64,000 nt of DNA from Streptomyces fungicidicus (lineage in GTDB: Bacteria > Actinomycetota > Actinomycetes > Streptomycetales > Streptomycetaceae). Made by a program: the position numbers and the translations under genes. The DNA is taken from the NCBI RefSeq assembly GCF_003665435.1, contig NZ_CP023407.1, positions 186,001 to 250,000 on the forward strand. The letters are read 5' to 3'. This document shows positions 1 to 8,169 of this stretch, piece after piece (the stretch's first letter is position 1; every line of letters begins with the position of its first letter). The notes under the pieces were generated by a model. It had not been told where the DNA came from. It did no database searches and saw only the letters and a list, made by a program, of their open reading frames with translations.

Positions 1-582
1 AGCCTGGCCGCCTACCGGCCCAACTCCCTGGTCGACCGGATCGCCGGCCTGCTGTCGATGACGGCCGCCAGCATCCCCGACTTCTGGTTCGCCGTCATGG
101 GCGTCCTGGTCTTCGGCGTGAGCCTCGCCTGGCTGCCCACCTCGGGCACCCTCGGGGGGCCCGAGGTCTGGGTCCTGCCCGTCGCGACCCTTCTCATCCG
201 CCCCTTCGGCGTGCTGGTCCAGGTGGTCCGCGGCAGCATGGTCTCCGCTCTCTCCGCGCCGTACGTGAAGGTCGCCCGCGCCAAGGGCGCCACGCCCCAG
301 CGGGTGATCTTCGGCCACGCCCTGCGCAACGCCGTGACCCCGGTGCTCACCGTGGCCGGTGACCTGACGGTGGGCCTGGTCAACGGCGCCGTCATCGTGG
401 AGACGATCTTCGGCTGGCCCGGCATCGGCAAACTCATGATCGACTCCATCCTTCAGCGCGACTTCGCGGTGCTCCAGGCCGCCGTCCTGATGACCGCCGT
501 GACGATCTTCGCGCTGAACATCCTCGTCGACGTCTGCCACGCGCTGACCGACCCCCGAGTACGTCAGGCGGTGCCGGCGTGA
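1..582 (+). CDS. dppB: Dipeptide/oligopeptide ABC transporter permease (DppB type), 5' end missing
   Basis: This is the C-terminal 193 residues of a binding-protein-dependent transport permease; the reading frame runs off the left edge. The end of the permease domain is visible, including the EAA-type loop 'VARAKGATPQRVIFGHALRNAVTPV' that docks on the ATPase, flanked by hydrophobic membrane segments. It would form the inner-membrane channel for peptides (or nickel or another small solute) with the next gene. The stop overlaps the GTG of the next gene by 4 bases, so the two are translationally coupled. The solute-binding protein is expected upstream, outside the window. Substrate cannot be told from sequence. 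Confidence 0.9.
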   Translation, partial: SLAAYRPNSLVDRIAGLLSMTAASIPDFWFAVMGVLVFGVSLAWLPTSGTLGGPEVWVLPVATLLIRPFGVLVQVVRGSMVSALSAPYVKVARAKGATPQRVIFGHALRNAVTPVLTVAGDLTVGLVNGAVIVETIFGWPGIGKLMIDSILQRDFAVLQAAVLMTAVTIFALNILVDVCHALTDPRVRQAVPA

Positions 583-1583
583 GCGAAGGACGCATCGTGA
601 CCGAAGAAACCGAAGAAGAGGTCCCCGCCGCGAACGGGCGCGAGGACGCCCCGGGCCCCACCCCCGCCCCCAAGAGCCCGCCGCGCTGGTGGCTGCTGCT
701 CGGCCGGGACCGGGTCGCCGCCGCCGGAGCCGTCGTCCTCTCCGTGGTCCTCCTGGTCGCCCTCTTCGGCCGGCTCCTCATCGGCGACCGCGCACAGCGC
801 CAGGACCTGGACGCCTCCCTGCGGGCGCCCTCCCTGAGCGACGGCTTCTACGGACTGCTCGGCACCGACGTCCTCGGGCGCAGCGTGCTGGCCCGGCTGA
901 TCGACGCGGCGGGGACGACCCTGTCCGTGGCCGTCCCCGCGGTGCTCTGCTCGCTGGTGATCGGATCGGCGATCGGCCTGTGGGCCGGCTACCACGGGGG
1001 GCGCCGGGAAAGCGTGGCGATGCGCGTCGCCGACGTCATCCTCAGCTTCCCCTCCCTGCTCATCGCGGTCGTCGTGCTGTACGTCTTCTCGCCCTCCGCG
1101 CTCAACATCGTGCTGATCCTCGCCGTGGCCCGCATCCCGGTGTACCTACGCACCTCCCGCGCGGAGGCGGCCGAACTGCGCAGCCGCCTGTTCGTCGACG
1201 CGGCCCGCACCTTCGGCACCCCCAGCCGGCAGATCATCCACCGGCACATCCTTCCGATCGCCCTGCCGACGCTGCTGACGGTCGCCACCCTCGACTTCTG
1301 CTTCGTGATGCTCACCGAGTCCTCGCTGAGCTTCCTGGGCATCGGCATCCAGCCCCCGGACGTCAGCTGGGGCCTGATGGTCGCCCAGGGCCGGCAGTAC
1401 CTCCAGACCGCCTGGTGGATCACTGTGCTGCCCGGGCTGGCCATCGTGCTCACCACCGTCTCCGCCACGGTGCTCGCCGCCTGGGCCCGCATCGCCACCG
1501 ACCCCGCCCAGCGCTGGCGCCTGACGCTGCCCCGCAAGCGCCGCGGGGCCTCCGCCGCCGTTCCCCCGGAGATGATCCCGTGA
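579..1583 (+). CDS. dppC: Dipeptide/oligopeptide ABC transporter permease (DppC type)
   Basis: A 334-residue second permease subunit. An acidic, proline-rich N-terminal tail of about 40 residues precedes the first membrane helix (VVLSVVLLVALFGRLL), as is usual for DppC/OppC. Several membrane segments follow, and the EAA-like loop around 'DAARTFGTPSRQIIHRHILP' sits in the middle of the permease domain. GTG at 579 is chosen because it overlaps the stop of the upstream permease (GTGA). Its own stop overlaps the next GTG in the same way, so it lies inside a tight dpp-type operon. The partner proteins and the order B-C-D-F match the family well. Confidence 0.92.
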   Translation: MSEGRIVTEETEEEVPAANGREDAPGPTPAPKSPPRWWLLLGRDRVAAAGAVVLSVVLLVALFGRLLIGDRAQRQDLDASLRAPSLSDGFYGLLGTDVLGRSVLARLIDAAGTTLSVAVPAVLCSLVIGSAIGLWAGYHGGRRESVAMRVADVILSFPSLLIAVVVLYVFSPSALNIVLILAVARIPVYLRTSRAEAAELRSRLFVDAARTFGTPSRQIIHRHILPIALPTLLTVATLDFCFVMLTESSLSFLGIGIQPPDVSWGLMVAQGRQYLQTAWWITVLPGLAIVLTTVSATVLAAWARIATDPAQRWRLTLPRKRRGASAAVPPEMIP

Positions 1584-2590
1584 CGACCGCACCCGCGCCC
1601 GCCCCCTCCACCACCGGACCCGCCCTCGACGTCGAAGGGCTGTGCGTGGACCTGAGCACGGCCTCCGGAACGGTACGCGCCGTGGACGGCGTCAGTTTCA
1701 GCGTCCGCCGGGGCCGCACCCTGGCCCTGCTCGGCGAGTCCGGCTGCGGCAAGTCGATGACCGCGCTGTCGGTCGTGGGACTGCTCGACCCCGCGGCGGA
1801 GGTGACCGGAGGCGCCGTACGGGTCAGGGGCGAGGACACCCTGCGCCTCAGCCCGGCCGAGCGCCGCAAACTGGCCGGCCCCGTCCTGTCCATCGTCTTC
1901 CAGGACGCCCTGACCGCCCTCAACCCGGTGCAGCCGGTGGGCCGGCAGATCGGCGAGCCGTTCCGCATCCACCGCGGGCTCTCCCGGCGCGCGGCCCGGG
2001 AGAAGGCGATCGAGCTGATGACCCGCGTCGGCATCCCCGAACCGAGACAGCGGGCCAAGTCCTACCCGCACCAGTTCTCCGGCGGCATGCGCCAGCGGCT
2101 GCTGATCGCGATGGCCGTCGCCCTCGACCCCGACGTGCTCATCGCCGACGAGCCGACCACCGCCCTCGACGTCACCGTGCAGGCCCAGATCATGCGGCTG
2201 CTGCGGGACCTCCAGGACGAGCGGGACATGGCCGTCGTACTGATCACCCACGACCTCGCCGTGGTCGCCCAGCGCGCCGACGACGTGGTCGTGATGTACG
2301 CCGGAACAGTTGTGGAGAAGGGCACGGTGCGCGAGGTCTTCTCCGCGCCCCGCCACCCCTACACCCTCGGACTGCTCGACTCCGTCCCCGAGGACGCCGA
2401 GCGCGGACAGCCGCTGCCCGCCGTCCCCGGCAGCCCGCCCGAGCTGAGCGCGGTGCCGTCCGGCTGTGTCTTCCAGGCCCGCTGCCCGCTGGTCCGGGAA
2501 CGCTGCGTCCGGGAACGGCCGTCCCTGCGCGCCACCGGCGACGGACGTTCGGCCGCCTGTCACTTCTCCGAGGAGCTCGACCGTGCCTGA
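1580..2590 (+). CDS. dppD: Dipeptide/oligopeptide ABC transporter ATP-binding protein (DppD type)
   Basis: A 336-residue ATPase. Walker A is GESGCGKS, the signature is FSGGMRQR, and Walker B reads [11 protein letters not shown] followed by the switch histidine in ITHDLAVV. The C-terminal oligopeptide-transport extension carries a cysteine-rich stretch ([15 protein letters not shown]), which in related proteins binds an iron-sulfur cluster. The start is the GTG at 1580 that overlaps the dppC stop; the open frame extends much further upstream, but that part lies over dppC. With DppF it powers uptake by the two permeases. Confidence 0.93.
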   Translation: MTTAPAPAPSTTGPALDVEGLCVDLSTASGTVRAVDGVSFSVRRGRTLALLGESGCGKSMTALSVVGLLDPAAEVTGGAVRVRGEDTLRLSPAERRKLAGPVLSIVFQDALTALNPVQPVGRQIGEPFRIHRGLSRRAAREKAIELMTRVGIPEPRQRAKSYPHQFSGGMRQRLLIAMAVALDPDVLIADEPTTALDVTVQAQIMRLLRDLQDERDMAVVLITHDLAVVAQRADDVVVMYAGTVVEKGTVREVFSAPRHPYTLGLLDSVPEDAERGQPLPAVPGSPPELSAVPSGCVFQARCPLVRERCVRERPSLRATGDGRSAACHFSEELDRA

Positions 2591-3623
2591 CTCCCGCACC
2601 ACCACCGGGACCGCCGTGCCCCCCACCGACGCACACCCGCTGCTGGAGGTCCGCGGTGTCACCAAGGGCTTCGGAGGCGGCCGCCGCCGGCTGACCGCCC
2701 TGGACGGGGTGGACCTACGGCTCGACCGGGGAGAGACCCTCGGGCTCGTCGGCGAGTCCGGCTGCGGCAAGTCCACCCTCGCCCGGGTGCTGCTCGGGCT
2801 GGAGCGCCCGGACGCGGGCACGGTGCGCTACGACGGTGTCGACCCGTTCGCCCTGCGCGGCAAGGAACTGCTGAACTGGCGGCGCCGCGTCCAGATGGTG
2901 TTCCAGGACCCCTTCGCCTCGCTCAACGCCCGTATGTCGGCCGCCGATCTGATCGGCGAGCCCTGGCGCACCCACCGGGACGTCGTCCCCGACTCCAAGG
3001 CCCGCGAGAAGCGGATCCGTGAACTGCTCTCCCTGGTCGGGCTGCGGGAGAGCGACGCCCACCGCTACCCCAACGAGTTCTCCGGCGGCCAGCGCCAGCG
3101 CATCGGCATCGCCCGCGCGCTGGCCCTGGACCCCGACCTCATCGTGTGCGACGAGCCGGTCTCCGCCCTGGACCTGTCGGTGCAGGCGCAGGTCCTCAAC
3201 GTGCTCTCGGAACTCCAGTCCCGGCTCGGCGTCGCGTACGTGTTCATCTCCCACGACCTGTCCGTGGTGCGGTACATCTCCGACCGGGTGACGGTGATGT
3301 ATCTGGGCAAGGTCATCGAACACGGCGGGACCGAGGACGTGTTCGACCGTCCCCAGCACCCCTACACCGCCGCGCTGATGTCGGCGGCACCGGTCCTGGA
3401 CGCCTCCCGCGCGGCTCACGACCGGGAGATCCAGCTCAAGGGCGAGGTCCCGTCGCCCTTCGACATCCCCTCCGGCTGCCGCTTCCGCACCCGCTGCCCA
3501 CGCGCCGAGGACATCTGCGCCACCGCGGAGCCCCCGGTCGTCGTCCGGGAGTCCGCGGGCGCGGGCGACGACCACACCGCACTGTGCCACTTCCCCCTGG
3601 AGGCGCGGTCCGCGTGGGCGTGA
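2583..3623 (+). CDS. dppF: Dipeptide/oligopeptide ABC transporter ATP-binding protein (DppF type)
   Basis: A 346-residue ATPase, partner of DppD. Walker A is GESGCGKST, the Q-loop region reads MVFQDPFASLN, the signature is FSGGQRQR and Walker B is IVCDEPVSALD. The C-terminal extension again carries clustered cysteines (GCRFRTRCPRAEDIC). The GTG at 2583 overlaps the end of dppD by 8 bases. The order permease, permease, ATPase, ATPase is typical of peptide uptake systems in actinobacteria. The gene ends with a 4-base overlap onto a TauE-type exporter, which is not a normal Dpp component. Confidence 0.93.
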   Translation: MPDSRTTTGTAVPPTDAHPLLEVRGVTKGFGGGRRRLTALDGVDLRLDRGETLGLVGESGCGKSTLARVLLGLERPDAGTVRYDGVDPFALRGKELLNWRRRVQMVFQDPFASLNARMSAADLIGEPWRTHRDVVPDSKAREKRIRELLSLVGLRESDAHRYPNEFSGGQRQRIGIARALALDPDLIVCDEPVSALDLSVQAQVLNVLSELQSRLGVAYVFISHDLSVVRYISDRVTVMYLGKVIEHGGTEDVFDRPQHPYTAALMSAAPVLDASRAAHDREIQLKGEVPSPFDIPSGCRFRTRCPRAEDICATAEPPVVVRESAGAGDDHTALCHFPLEARSAWA

Positions 3624-4339
3624 CCGGCACGGAGTTCGCTCTGCTCGCCCTCTCGGTGGGCGTCGGGGCGGTGCTCCAGGTGTCCGTCGGCTTCGGCCTG
3701 GGCATGATCGCCGCGCCGGTGTTCTCCCTGGTCGACCCCGCCTCGGCACCGCCGGTGGTGTTGCTGCTCGCCGCCGGGGTGACGGCGGCGGTACTGGTGC
3801 GGGAGCGGGGCGTGGCGGACCTGCGCGGCTGCGGCTGGGCCCTCGTCGGACGGGTGCCGGGAACGGTCGCCGGAGCGCTCCTTGTGGTGGTGCTGCCGGC
3901 GAAGCACCTCGCGCTGCTCATCGCCGGGGTGGTGCTCACCGGCGTCGCGGTGAGCGCGGCGGGGTACGCACCACGGGCGCGGCGCTCCTCGGTGTTCCTG
4001 GCCGGGATGGCCTCGGGGCTGATGGGCACGGCGACCTCCATCGGGGGTCCGCCGATGGCGATGGTGTGGCAGCGGCTGGGCGGGCCCCGGCTGCGGGCCA
4101 CGATGAGCGCGTTCTTCCTGGCGGGCTCGCTGATGAGCCTGGTCGCGCTGGCGGCGGCGGGGGCGATCGGCGCGCACACCCTGCAGCGCACGGTGCTGCT
4201 CGCGCCGGCGGCGGCCGCCGGCGTGCTGCTCGCCGGTCCACTGACCCGCAGGCTTGACGCGCGGCACACCCGCACGGCGGCCATGACGCTCGCCGCCGCC
4301 GGTGCGGCGGGGCTGGTGGCGCAGCAACTGCAGTCTTAG
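3620..4339 (+). CDS. TauE/SafE-family membrane permease
   Basis: A 239-residue integral membrane protein with about eight hydrophobic helices and the two half-repeats typical of the TauE/SafE (DUF81) family; the glycine-rich helix 'VSVGFGLGMIAAPVFSLV' and the later 'GLMGTATSIGGPPMAMV' are characteristic. Family members move sulfite, sulfonates or other small organosulfur anions across the inner membrane. GTG at 3620 overlaps the dppF stop (GTGA), which favours it over the GTG at 3614. The coupling suggests that the imported substrate yields a product this protein exports, but that is inference only. Confidence 0.85.
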   Translation: MTGTEFALLALSVGVGAVLQVSVGFGLGMIAAPVFSLVDPASAPPVVLLLAAGVTAAVLVRERGVADLRGCGWALVGRVPGTVAGALLVVVLPAKHLALLIAGVVLTGVAVSAAGYAPRARRSSVFLAGMASGLMGTATSIGGPPMAMVWQRLGGPRLRATMSAFFLAGSLMSLVALAAAGAIGAHTLQRTVLLAPAAAAGVLLAGPLTRRLDARHTRTAAMTLAAAGAAGLVAQQLQS

Positions 4340-4501
4340 AAAACCGGAGGAGCAGCCGGGCCCCGAAGAGCGGCTCACGGACATACAGGGCAATGGCAGG
4401 AACGAAGACGCCGGCCCGCAAACGGCGCCGAGCCGGGACCGCTCTACCCCACGGCACCGAGCGGATCAGCCCCGCTGTCGCGACGAGTCCTGTACGGCGG
4501 C

Positions 4502-4792
4502 TCACCGGTCGCCGCTGAAGTGGTCGCGGATTTCGTCGCTGCAGTCGTCCGCGCCAACCCGGGTTCGCGTGAAGGCCAGCACGCCATCGTCGTCGCCTTC
4601 TTGCTTGGCCTTGGCCAGCTGCGTCTCGATGTCCGCGATGTACTCGGCGCATTCTGCGCTGACGGGCTTCTCGGGTTGCGGACCAGGCGCCGGGAAGGCG
4701 TTGAGTGCGACGGTGGCGGCGATACCGACCGCACACAGCAACACCCACGCGACAACCCACGCGCGGCGGCTCATCGGTAACGGGTTGGGCAT
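4502..4792 (-). CDS. Small membrane-anchored hypothetical protein
   Basis: 96 residues. One N-terminal hydrophobic helix (WVVAWVLLCAVGIAATVAL, about residues 12-30) is followed by a proline-rich linker and an acidic, cysteine-containing extracytoplasmic tail (Cys in SAECAEYIADIE and in ADDCSDEIRDHF), which could form one disulfide. No family is recognised. The ATG at 4792 has only a weak ribosome site; an in-frame ATG lies at 4774. Codon use fits a real gene. Confidence 0.55.
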   Translation of the reverse strand: MPNPLPMSRRAWVVAWVLLCAVGIAATVALNAFPAPGPQPEKPVSAECAEYIADIETQLAKAKQEGDDDGVLAFTRTRVGADDCSDEIRDHFSGDR

Positions 4793-5263
4793 CCAGGCAT
4801 CCTACGAGCGCCACGCGGACTGGCGCCGAGTGCAGCGTTGTCTCAGCGGCCGGCCACCCAGCGCGCGTGCTTGACGAGCCTGAACGCCTCACCGGTGGGG
4901 ACGGCGTCCTGTGGCATCGCCTTCCCGCCCCTGCATGCCGCAGGCTGGAGGGAGAATCCCGGGGTGGATCCGTCCGACCGCGGTGGTCACCGGAAGGAGC
5001 TTGCGGCCACCGGCCACCTGGCGCGGCTGTGGCGCCCGGTCGGCGAGTCGCGGAGCATCGGTGTATGGCGGGCCGACGACGAGCACGATCTCCACGAGAA
5101 GGTGTTCGGCACGCTGCCACTGCGACCGTGGATGACGCGCACCGTCACCGCGCTCGAGTCCCATCCCAACGATCCGGGCGGGACCGGCGCCACGCCTTGA
5201 CCGCCACGACCCACTCCCCCGGCTGGGCCGGTCCGATCCCTGCCCTCATCTTTGGAGCCGCTC
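4793..5263. other. Gene-poor 471-base stretch holding a truncated isomerase-like frame
   Basis: Between the small membrane protein and the GPP34 gene the only coding signal I can support is the truncated muconolactone-isomerase-like frame at 4964-5200. Nothing is recognised in 4793-4950. Confidence 0.5.
4964..5200 (+). pseudogene. Truncated muconolactone delta-isomerase-like protein
   Basis: The predicted 78 residues match the C-terminal two thirds of the muconolactone delta-isomerase (MIase) ferredoxin-like fold as found in actinobacterial catabolic loci: 'ELAATGHLARLWRPVG', 'IGVWRADDEHDLHEKVFGTL' and 'LRPWMTRTVTALESHPNDP'. The usual N-terminal strand (MEFLV-type start) and part of helix 1 are absent. 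The sequence jumps from VDPSD directly to RKELAA, where relatives have about ten more residues. A GTG at 4964 with a good GGAGGGAGA ribosome site could still drive translation of the short form. I read it as a decayed or N-terminally deleted gene; no catabolic partner lies beside it. Confidence 0.55.
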
Positions 5264-5869
5264 ATGACCACCCCACGGGACCTGTTGATCGTCGCCCTGG
5301 ACGCGGTGCCCGACCGCCCCGTGGAGTCGGGCGACCTCTCCCTCGCGCTCGCGGGAGCCGAGGTGATCGACCTCCTCGCCGCCCGGGCACTCACCCTGGA
5401 CGGTGAGCACATCGTGCCGGACAACCCGTGGCCCACGGGGGACCGCCTGCTGGACGAGGCCGCGTCGTCGTCGGCCCGGCAGGTGCCGTATGAGTCGGTC
5501 GACGACTGGCTGTGGCGCCGGGGCCGCGGCCTGTCCACGGCCTATCGGGCCGCCATGGAGGAGGACGGACAGCTCACCCGGCAACGCCGCCGCTGGGCGC
5601 TGTTCGAGACCGGCCGCCTCGTGCCGGCCGATTCGCCGGCACGCCGCCGGGCGGCGGACCGGTGGACGTCGCACGAGCCCGTCCTGGCCGCCCTGGCGGC
5701 GGCGCTCGGCATAGGCTGCCGGCGGACGATGGACGACGCCCCGGCCGTGGCCGACGACGCAGTCGTGACCGTACTGATCGCCGTCCACAACGCGGTGAGG
5801 GAACTGGAGGCCGTCCGGCAGCGGCGGGCCATCGAGCAGGACGCCTTCGACAACGTCTGGCGGGGCTGA
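5264..5869 (+). CDS. GPP34 (Golgi phosphoprotein 3-like) family protein
   Basis: A 201-residue soluble protein of the GPP34 family. The typical opening 'MTTPRDLLIVALD' is followed by 'GDLSLALAGAEVIDLLAA', repeated helical segments and a C-terminal helix rich in Ala/Val/Arg. In eukaryotes the family binds phosphatidylinositol-4-phosphate at the Golgi; in Streptomyces many paralogues exist with unknown function, possibly at the membrane surface. ATG at 5264 is preceded by GGAG at a 6-base spacing. No operon partner is apparent, and nothing visible shows regulation. Confidence 0.85.
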   Translation: MTTPRDLLIVALDAVPDRPVESGDLSLALAGAEVIDLLAARALTLDGEHIVPDNPWPTGDRLLDEAASSSARQVPYESVDDWLWRRGRGLSTAYRAAMEEDGQLTRQRRRWALFETGRLVPADSPARRRAADRWTSHEPVLAALAAALGIGCRRTMDDAPAVADDAVVTVLIAVHNAVRELEAVRQRRAIEQDAFDNVWRG

Positions 5870-5932
5870 GTGGTCCGAGCGGGATGCGTTCTCGTGCCGG
5901 ACTGGCGGTCGAGTGGGACCCCAGACGTGGGA

Positions 5933-7042
5933 TCAGTCCCCGGACGTCTGCCCCCGGCCCGGCACCTGGGGTGACATCGCGGCTGCGGCCTCCGCCTTGG
6001 CGTCGCTCACCGCGGCGGCGGCCTGCTTCTCTGCCTCGTCAGCGGCAGCCGCGGCGTCGAGCGAAACCACCGAGCCCGCTTCGAGCCCGGGAACCCGGCT
6101 TGCGTCCGATGTGTCGTCGGCGTCGGCGGTGGCTGCTTCCTCCGGCTGCGCGGCCGTGGGCGGACCCGCCGTCGGCTGGTCACCGAACGCACGGGTGACG
6201 GTCCGCACCGCCTCCGTCAGCTCCCCCGGGATCACCCAGAACGTGTTGTTGTCGCTGCTCGCCAAGTGCGGGAGCGTCTCCAGATACTTGTAGGCCAGGA
6301 CCTTCGGGTCGGCGTTGTTGCGATGGACGGCCTGGAAGACGAGTTCCACCGCCTTGGCCTCGCCGTCCGCCCGAAGGATCATGGCCTGTTGCGTGCCCTG
6401 GGCCTCCAGGATGTCCTTCTGCTTAGTGCCTTCCGCAGTAAGGATCTTGGCTTGCCGCTCCCCTTCGGCGTGCAGAATGGCCGCGCGCTTGTCACGCTCG
6501 GCCCGCATCTGCTTCTCCATCGCCTCCTTGATGGTGTGCGGTGGATCGATGGCCTTGATCTCGACGCGGTTGACCCGGATGCCCCACTTTCCGGTGGCGT
6601 CGTCGAGCACGGCGCGCAGCCGGGAGTTGATCTCCTCACGCGAGGTGAGCGTCTCCTCCAGGTCCATGCTGCCGATGACGTTGCGCAGCGTGGTCACGGT
6701 GAGCTGATCGATCGCGTGCAGGTAATCGGCGACCTCGTAGGCCGCCGCCCGTGGATCCGTGATCTGGTAGTAGAGCACGGTGTCGATGTTCACCACGAGG
6801 TTGTCCTCCGTGATCACCGGCCTGGGGTCGGAGGAGTAGACCTGCTCGCGCACGTCGAGTTTGGTGTTGATGCGGTCCGCCACCGGCACGACGACGTTCA
6901 GGCCGGGTTGCAGCGTGCGGCGATATCGGCCGAACCGCTCGATGTTGTAACGGCGCGCCTGCGGGACGATCCGCACGGTGGAGGCCACGAGGAAGACGAC
7001 GACGATGGCCGCCACAAGAATAAGGATGACAACTGGATCCAC
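5933..7042 (-). CDS. SPFH/band 7 (stomatin-like) membrane protein
   Basis: 369 residues. A single N-terminal membrane helix (VVILILVAAIVVVFLVAST) precedes a band 7 domain of about residues 25-190 ('YNIERFGRYRRTLQPGLNVVVP', 'RINTKLDVREQV'). Then comes a long Ala/Glu/Lys/Gln helix that should form a coiled coil (about 170-240) and an acidic Ala-rich tail. Such proteins assemble into membrane microdomain scaffolds with NfeD-type partners, in the manner of QmcA or slipin. The gene lies 33 bases after an NfeD gene in the same direction, which is the classic pairing, so an operon is likely. Confidence 0.9.
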   Translation of the reverse strand: MDPVVILILVAAIVVVFLVASTVRIVPQARRYNIERFGRYRRTLQPGLNVVVPVADRINTKLDVREQVYSSDPRPVITEDNLVVNIDTVLYYQITDPRAAAYEVADYLHAIDQLTVTTLRNVIGSMDLEETLTSREEINSRLRAVLDDATGKWGIRVNRVEIKAIDPPHTIKEAMEKQMRAERDKRAAILHAEGERQAKILTAEGTKQKDILEAQGTQQAMILRADGEAKAVELVFQAVHRNNADPKVLAYKYLETLPHLASSDNNTFWVIPGELTEAVRTVTRAFGDQPTAGPPTAAQPEEAATADADDTSDASRVPGLEAGSVVSLDAAAAADEAEKQAAAAVSDAKAEAAAAMSPQVPGRGQTSGD

Positions 7043-7075
7043 AGTGTGCCTCCGTCGCTGTGCGCGTTCAGCCGT

Positions 7076-7513
7076 TCACGGAAGGAGCTCGCGGGGGTAG
7101 ACGATGGCTGTGGCGCCTTCGATCTCCATGACGTCCACCAGCGCTCCGATGGGTATCACATGGCTCTCGTCGAGTGCGCGGGCTGACCATTCCTCGCCCG
7201 AGAGCTTGATCAGGCCGTGCGTTGCGGTGACCTCCTGTACGACCTCGGCCCGTTTGCCGATCAGCGCGTCACTGCCCTCGCGTGTGAGGGGGGTCTGCGC
7301 CATGTGCCGCAGCGCGACGGGACGGACGATGACAAGACCCGCTGCCGCTGTTGTCGCGAAGGCGACGAGTTGGCCGAGCATGCCGATGCCCGCACCTGCG
7401 ACCACGGCGGCCACCAACGCCGCGCCCGCCATCAGCCCGAAGGCCAGTGTCAGGGTGAAGAACTCCGCGGCGCCCAGCACCCCCGCGGCAAGCAACCATA
7501 CGAACCACGGCAT
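7076..7513 (-). CDS. NfeD-family membrane protein
   Basis: 145 residues: two or three membrane helices in the first 75 residues (FVWLLAAGVLGAAEFFTLTLAFGLMAGAALVAAVVAG) followed by a small OB-fold domain ('LIGKRAEVVQEVTATHGLIKLSGEEWSARA'). This is the short NfeD form without a protease domain. It normally works with an SPFH protein, and that partner is the next gene downstream. ATG at 7513 has an AGGAGG ribosome site. Its likely role is to assist the scaffold in organising membrane domains; no enzymatic activity is expected. Confidence 0.88.
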   Translation of the reverse strand: MPWFVWLLAAGVLGAAEFFTLTLAFGLMAGAALVAAVVAGAGIGMLGQLVAFATTAAAGLVIVRPVALRHMAQTPLTREGSDALIGKRAEVVQEVTATHGLIKLSGEEWSARALDESHVIPIGALVDVMEIEGATAIVYPRELLP

Positions 7514-7665
7514 CGCACCGCCCTCCTTACAGGGGCTTCCCCACCGAGATACCCGCCGTAACGCGGGGCAGAACGGACACGGGAGCCGTGGTTCATGATC
7601 GTTGCAGGGATTGTCGTTCTATGAGTATGGGCTCAGCAGAACGTTCTGGGCCCTAGGCTCGGGCC

Positions 7666-8133
7666 ATGAGCAGGACCGACCGCGCCAGCCGGGTCATCGC
7701 GGCACCACCGGCGACTGTCTACGGCGCCCTCCTCGACCGGGAGTCGCTCGAGGCCTGGCTGCCGCCGGACGGAATGCGCGGGCGGGTCGAGCGGTGGGAT
7801 CCCCGGCCTGGCGGCGGGTTCCGGATGATCCTCACCTACCTCGACTCCACCGACAGCCCCGGCAAGACCTCGGAGGCGACGGACGTCGTCGACGTCGGGT
7901 TCGCCGACTTGGTGCCACCGGAGTGTGTGGTGCAGCGGGCGGTGTTCGAGGCCGACGATCCGTCGTACGCAGGCACCATGACCATGACCTGGCGCCTCGC
8001 CGCCGTCGGTGACGGGACCGAGGTGACCGTCACCGCCACCGACGTGCCACCCGGCATCGGCCAAGCGGACCATGAGGCCGGGATCGCCTCCTCGCTGGCC
8101 AACCTGGCGTCGTACGTCGAAGCGGCGAGCTGA
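7666..8133 (+). CDS. SRPBCC (AHSA1-like) domain protein
   Basis: 155 residues forming one START/Bet v1-like helix-grip domain. The N-terminal strand and helix 'ASRVIAAPPATVYGALLDRESLEAWLP' and the central 'PGGGFRMILTYLD' are typical of Aha1-type SRPBCC proteins. The C-terminal long helix (ADHEAGIASSLANLASYVEAA) closes the pocket. The family binds hydrophobic ligands or acts as a cyclase or chaperone, so the role is unknown. It stands alone, divergent from the NfeD operon, and its 3' end is 36 bases from the end of the convergent CHAT gene. Confidence 0.85.
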   Translation: MSRTDRASRVIAAPPATVYGALLDRESLEAWLPPDGMRGRVERWDPRPGGGFRMILTYLDSTDSPGKTSEATDVVDVGFADLVPPECVVQRAVFEADDPSYAGTMTMTWRLAAVGDGTEVTVTATDVPPGIGQADHEAGIASSLANLASYVEAAS

Positions 8134-8169
8134 CTCAGGTCCTCGGTTGCGGCTTACCGCCTCGCCTTC

